Shown one piece after another: positions 5,839-6,984 of a stretch of 6,984 nt of DNA (the first letter of the stretch is position 1; each line of letters begins with the position of its first letter). Source of the DNA: G963674505 sp964575975 (lineage in GTDB: Bacteria > Desulfobacterota > Desulfobacteria > Desulfobacterales > SKZT01); NCBI GenBank assembly GCA_964575975.1, contig CAZNTU010000273.1, positions 1 through 6,984 on the forward strand, written 5' to 3'. A program made the translations under genes and the position numbers. The notes under the pieces were generated by a model. The model was not told the origin of the DNA. It did not search any database and saw only the letters and a program-made list of their open reading frames with translations.

Positions 5839-6078
5839 ATGAAAGTGTTGCTGAGCGACCTGGAGATCGGCGAATCGGCCGTCGTCAGGGGTTTTTCCAA
5901 GGAAAATCGCGTGTATCGAAAAAAGCTTCTGGCCATGGGAGTCACTCCGGGAGTTTCTTTGCAAGTCTTGAGGTACGCGGCACTGGGGGACCCGATGGAA
6001 ATAATGGTCCGGGGATTCGGCCTGAGCCTCAGAAGAAGCGAGGCCGAAACGGTATACGTGGAAAGGACGGGAACATGA
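5839..6078 (+). CDS. feoA: FeoA, ferrous iron transport accessory protein
   Basis: This is a canonical 79-residue FeoA, a cytosolic SH3-like protein that binds and modulates FeoB. The sequence follows the family closely: LSDLEIGESAVVRGF at the first strands, KKLLAMGVTPGVSLQVLR with the conserved MG-x-x-PG turn (about 33-38), ALGDPMEIMVRGFGLSLRR, then EAETVYVE at the end. A ribosome site (AGAGG) lies 8 bases upstream of the ATG. Its stop TGA overlaps the feoB start in ATGA, a 4-base overlap typical of translational coupling, which suggests matched production of FeoA and FeoB. It differs clearly from the upstream feoA, which has a basic extension and a different turn, so the two are not a recent duplication. 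Confidence 0.97.
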   Translation: MKVLLSDLEIGESAVVRGFSKENRVYRKKLLAMGVTPGVSLQVLRYAALGDPMEIMVRGFGLSLRRSEAETVYVERTGT

Positions 6079-6984
6079 CCGAGAGGACGATCGCTTTAGC
6101 CGGAAATCCCAATTGCGGAAAAAGCACGGTGTTCAACGGGTTGACCGGGGCCAGGCAGCGCATCGGAAACTGGCCGGGCGTTACCGTGGAAAAGAAGACC
6201 GGCGTTTTGAATTGCGGGGACGCGAGTGTTTTGGTGGTCGATTTGCCGGGCATATACAGTCTGACGGGGCACTCGGAGGACGAAAAGGTGGCTGCGGCGT
6301 ACCTGTCGGGCGAGGAGCCGGATTTGATCGTGAACGTCATCGACGCGGTCAACTTGGAGCGCGGGCTGTACCTGACGCTCGAGTTGATCGAGACCGGCAG
6401 GAACGTGCTTTTGGCGCTCAACATGATGGATGTCGTCGAAAGCCATGGCATCGAGATATTTACGGAACGGTTGGCGGACCGGCTGGGGTGTTCGGTCGTC
6501 CCGATCATGGCGACCCGCAAGAAGGGAATCGGGGACCTGAAAGTCGCCATACTGACCGCGCTTGCGTCGAAACCGTCCCCTCGCGGCGTTTCGATACCCT
6601 ATCCGTCCGAAATCGTCGCCGGCGTCAAAAAGCTGGCGGAGCAAATCGAATCGTCCGTCCGGGACCGGAGCGTCGATCCCCGGTGGCTGGCGCTAAGGCT
6701 TCTTGAGGGCGACCCTTGGGCCGCGACCCGGACGAGCGCGCGGATAGTTCGCATGGCGTGGAGGATTCGCGAAGAAATCGAAGGCAGGCTGGACGAGGAT
6801 CTTGACGTCCTGATCGCCGACAGCCGCTATTCGACCATCGGCCGCATCGCGTCCAAAGCCGTGCGGCGCGGCAAGAATGCCGCGAGATCCGCCACGGACA
6901 AAATAGACGACGTTTTGCTTCATAAAATATGGAGCATTCCCGTCTTTCTGGCGGTCATGTACCTGGTGTTCGTCTTTTCCATCG
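6075..6984 (+). CDS. feoB: FeoB, GTP-dependent ferrous iron permease (N-terminal part, runs off the window)
   Basis: FeoB imports Fe(II) across the inner membrane under control of a cytosolic G domain. The first 303 residues are present. G motifs are complete: G1 GNPNCGKST (10-18), the G2 region IGNWPGVTVEKK (30-41) with Thr37, G3 DLPG (56-59), G4 NMMD (116-119), and G5 around ATRKKG (146-151). Residues from about 170 to 285 form the helical spacer (GDI) region, with the ADSRYSTIGRI segment typical of FeoB just before the membrane part. The first transmembrane helix begins at IPVFLAVMYLVFVF near residue 290. The two Gate domains and the C-terminus lie beyond the right edge. The start at 6075 overlaps the feoA stop; GAAAGGACGG just upstream serves as ribosome site. 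No frameshift or stop is seen, in contrast to the left half of the window. Confidence 0.98.
   Translation, partial: MTERTIALAGNPNCGKSTVFNGLTGARQRIGNWPGVTVEKKTGVLNCGDASVLVVDLPGIYSLTGHSEDEKVAAAYLSGEEPDLIVNVIDAVNLERGLYLTLELIETGRNVLLALNMMDVVESHGIEIFTERLADRLGCSVVPIMATRKKGIGDLKVAILTALASKPSPRGVSIPYPSEIVAGVKKLAEQIESSVRDRSVDPRWLALRLLEGDPWAATRTSARIVRMAWRIREEIEGRLDEDLDVLIADSRYSTIGRIASKAVRRGKNAARSATDKIDDVLLHKIWSIPVFLAVMYLVFVFSI

Noticed and set aside
1..6984. CRISPR array, tRNA or rRNA gene, insertion sequence
   Set aside because: No regularly spaced repeats, cloverleaf-like or rRNA-like sequence, transposase motifs or terminal inverted repeats with target duplications were seen.

Overview
The window has two contrasting halves. 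Positions 1 to about 4060 hold a continuous chain of broken genes, all on the minus strand. Positions 4447 to 6984 hold an intact plus-strand operon for ferrous iron uptake. A structured, gene-free stretch of roughly 390 bases separates them. The DNA is GC-rich. The gene kinds (Feo iron uptake, a FadL-like outer-membrane porin, 3-hydroxyacyl-CoA dehydrogenase, fused EutB-EutC, a sigma-54 activator) suggest a Gram-negative bacterium, possibly an anaerobic Desulfobacterota or Syntrophobacterales type. That placement is inference from gene content and remembered family resemblance, not from a marker gene.

Left half, in minus-strand reading order: (1) the middle of an AI-2E/PerM-type transporter; (2) the C-terminal end of EutB fused to EutC (ethanolamine ammonia-lyase), with two frame changes and an internal deletion; (3) about 330 bases with no recognisable gene; (4) the C-terminal two thirds of a FadL-type porin with a frameshift; (5) a collapsed SulP anion permease, a short membrane piece joined to the STAS domain; (6) the N-terminal half of a 3-hydroxybutyryl-CoA dehydrogenase with a frameshift, a stop and loss of its catalytic His; (7) the C-terminal part of the AAA+ domain of a sigma-54-dependent activator, running off the left edge. 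Each fragment abuts the next in mid-gene. Several breakpoints fit deletion between short repeated sequences. The simplest reading is a once larger, co-oriented region that lost most of its DNA by successive deletions.

Right half: a membrane protein with an N-terminal CxxC/CxxC metal-ribbon motif (no family recognised), a divergent FeoA, a canonical FeoA, and FeoB (G domain, helical spacer and first membrane helix before the right edge). Gaps are 10 and 35 bases, then a 4-base ATGA overlap, so co-transcription is likely. FeoB is the GTP-dependent Fe(II) permease and the FeoA proteins are its small SH3-like cytosolic partners. The ribbon protein may be an accessory or metal-responsive component; this is the most interesting functional hypothesis here. 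The leader before it carries five hairpins or inverted repeats and a T9 tract behind one of them, which could provide conditional control of the operon.
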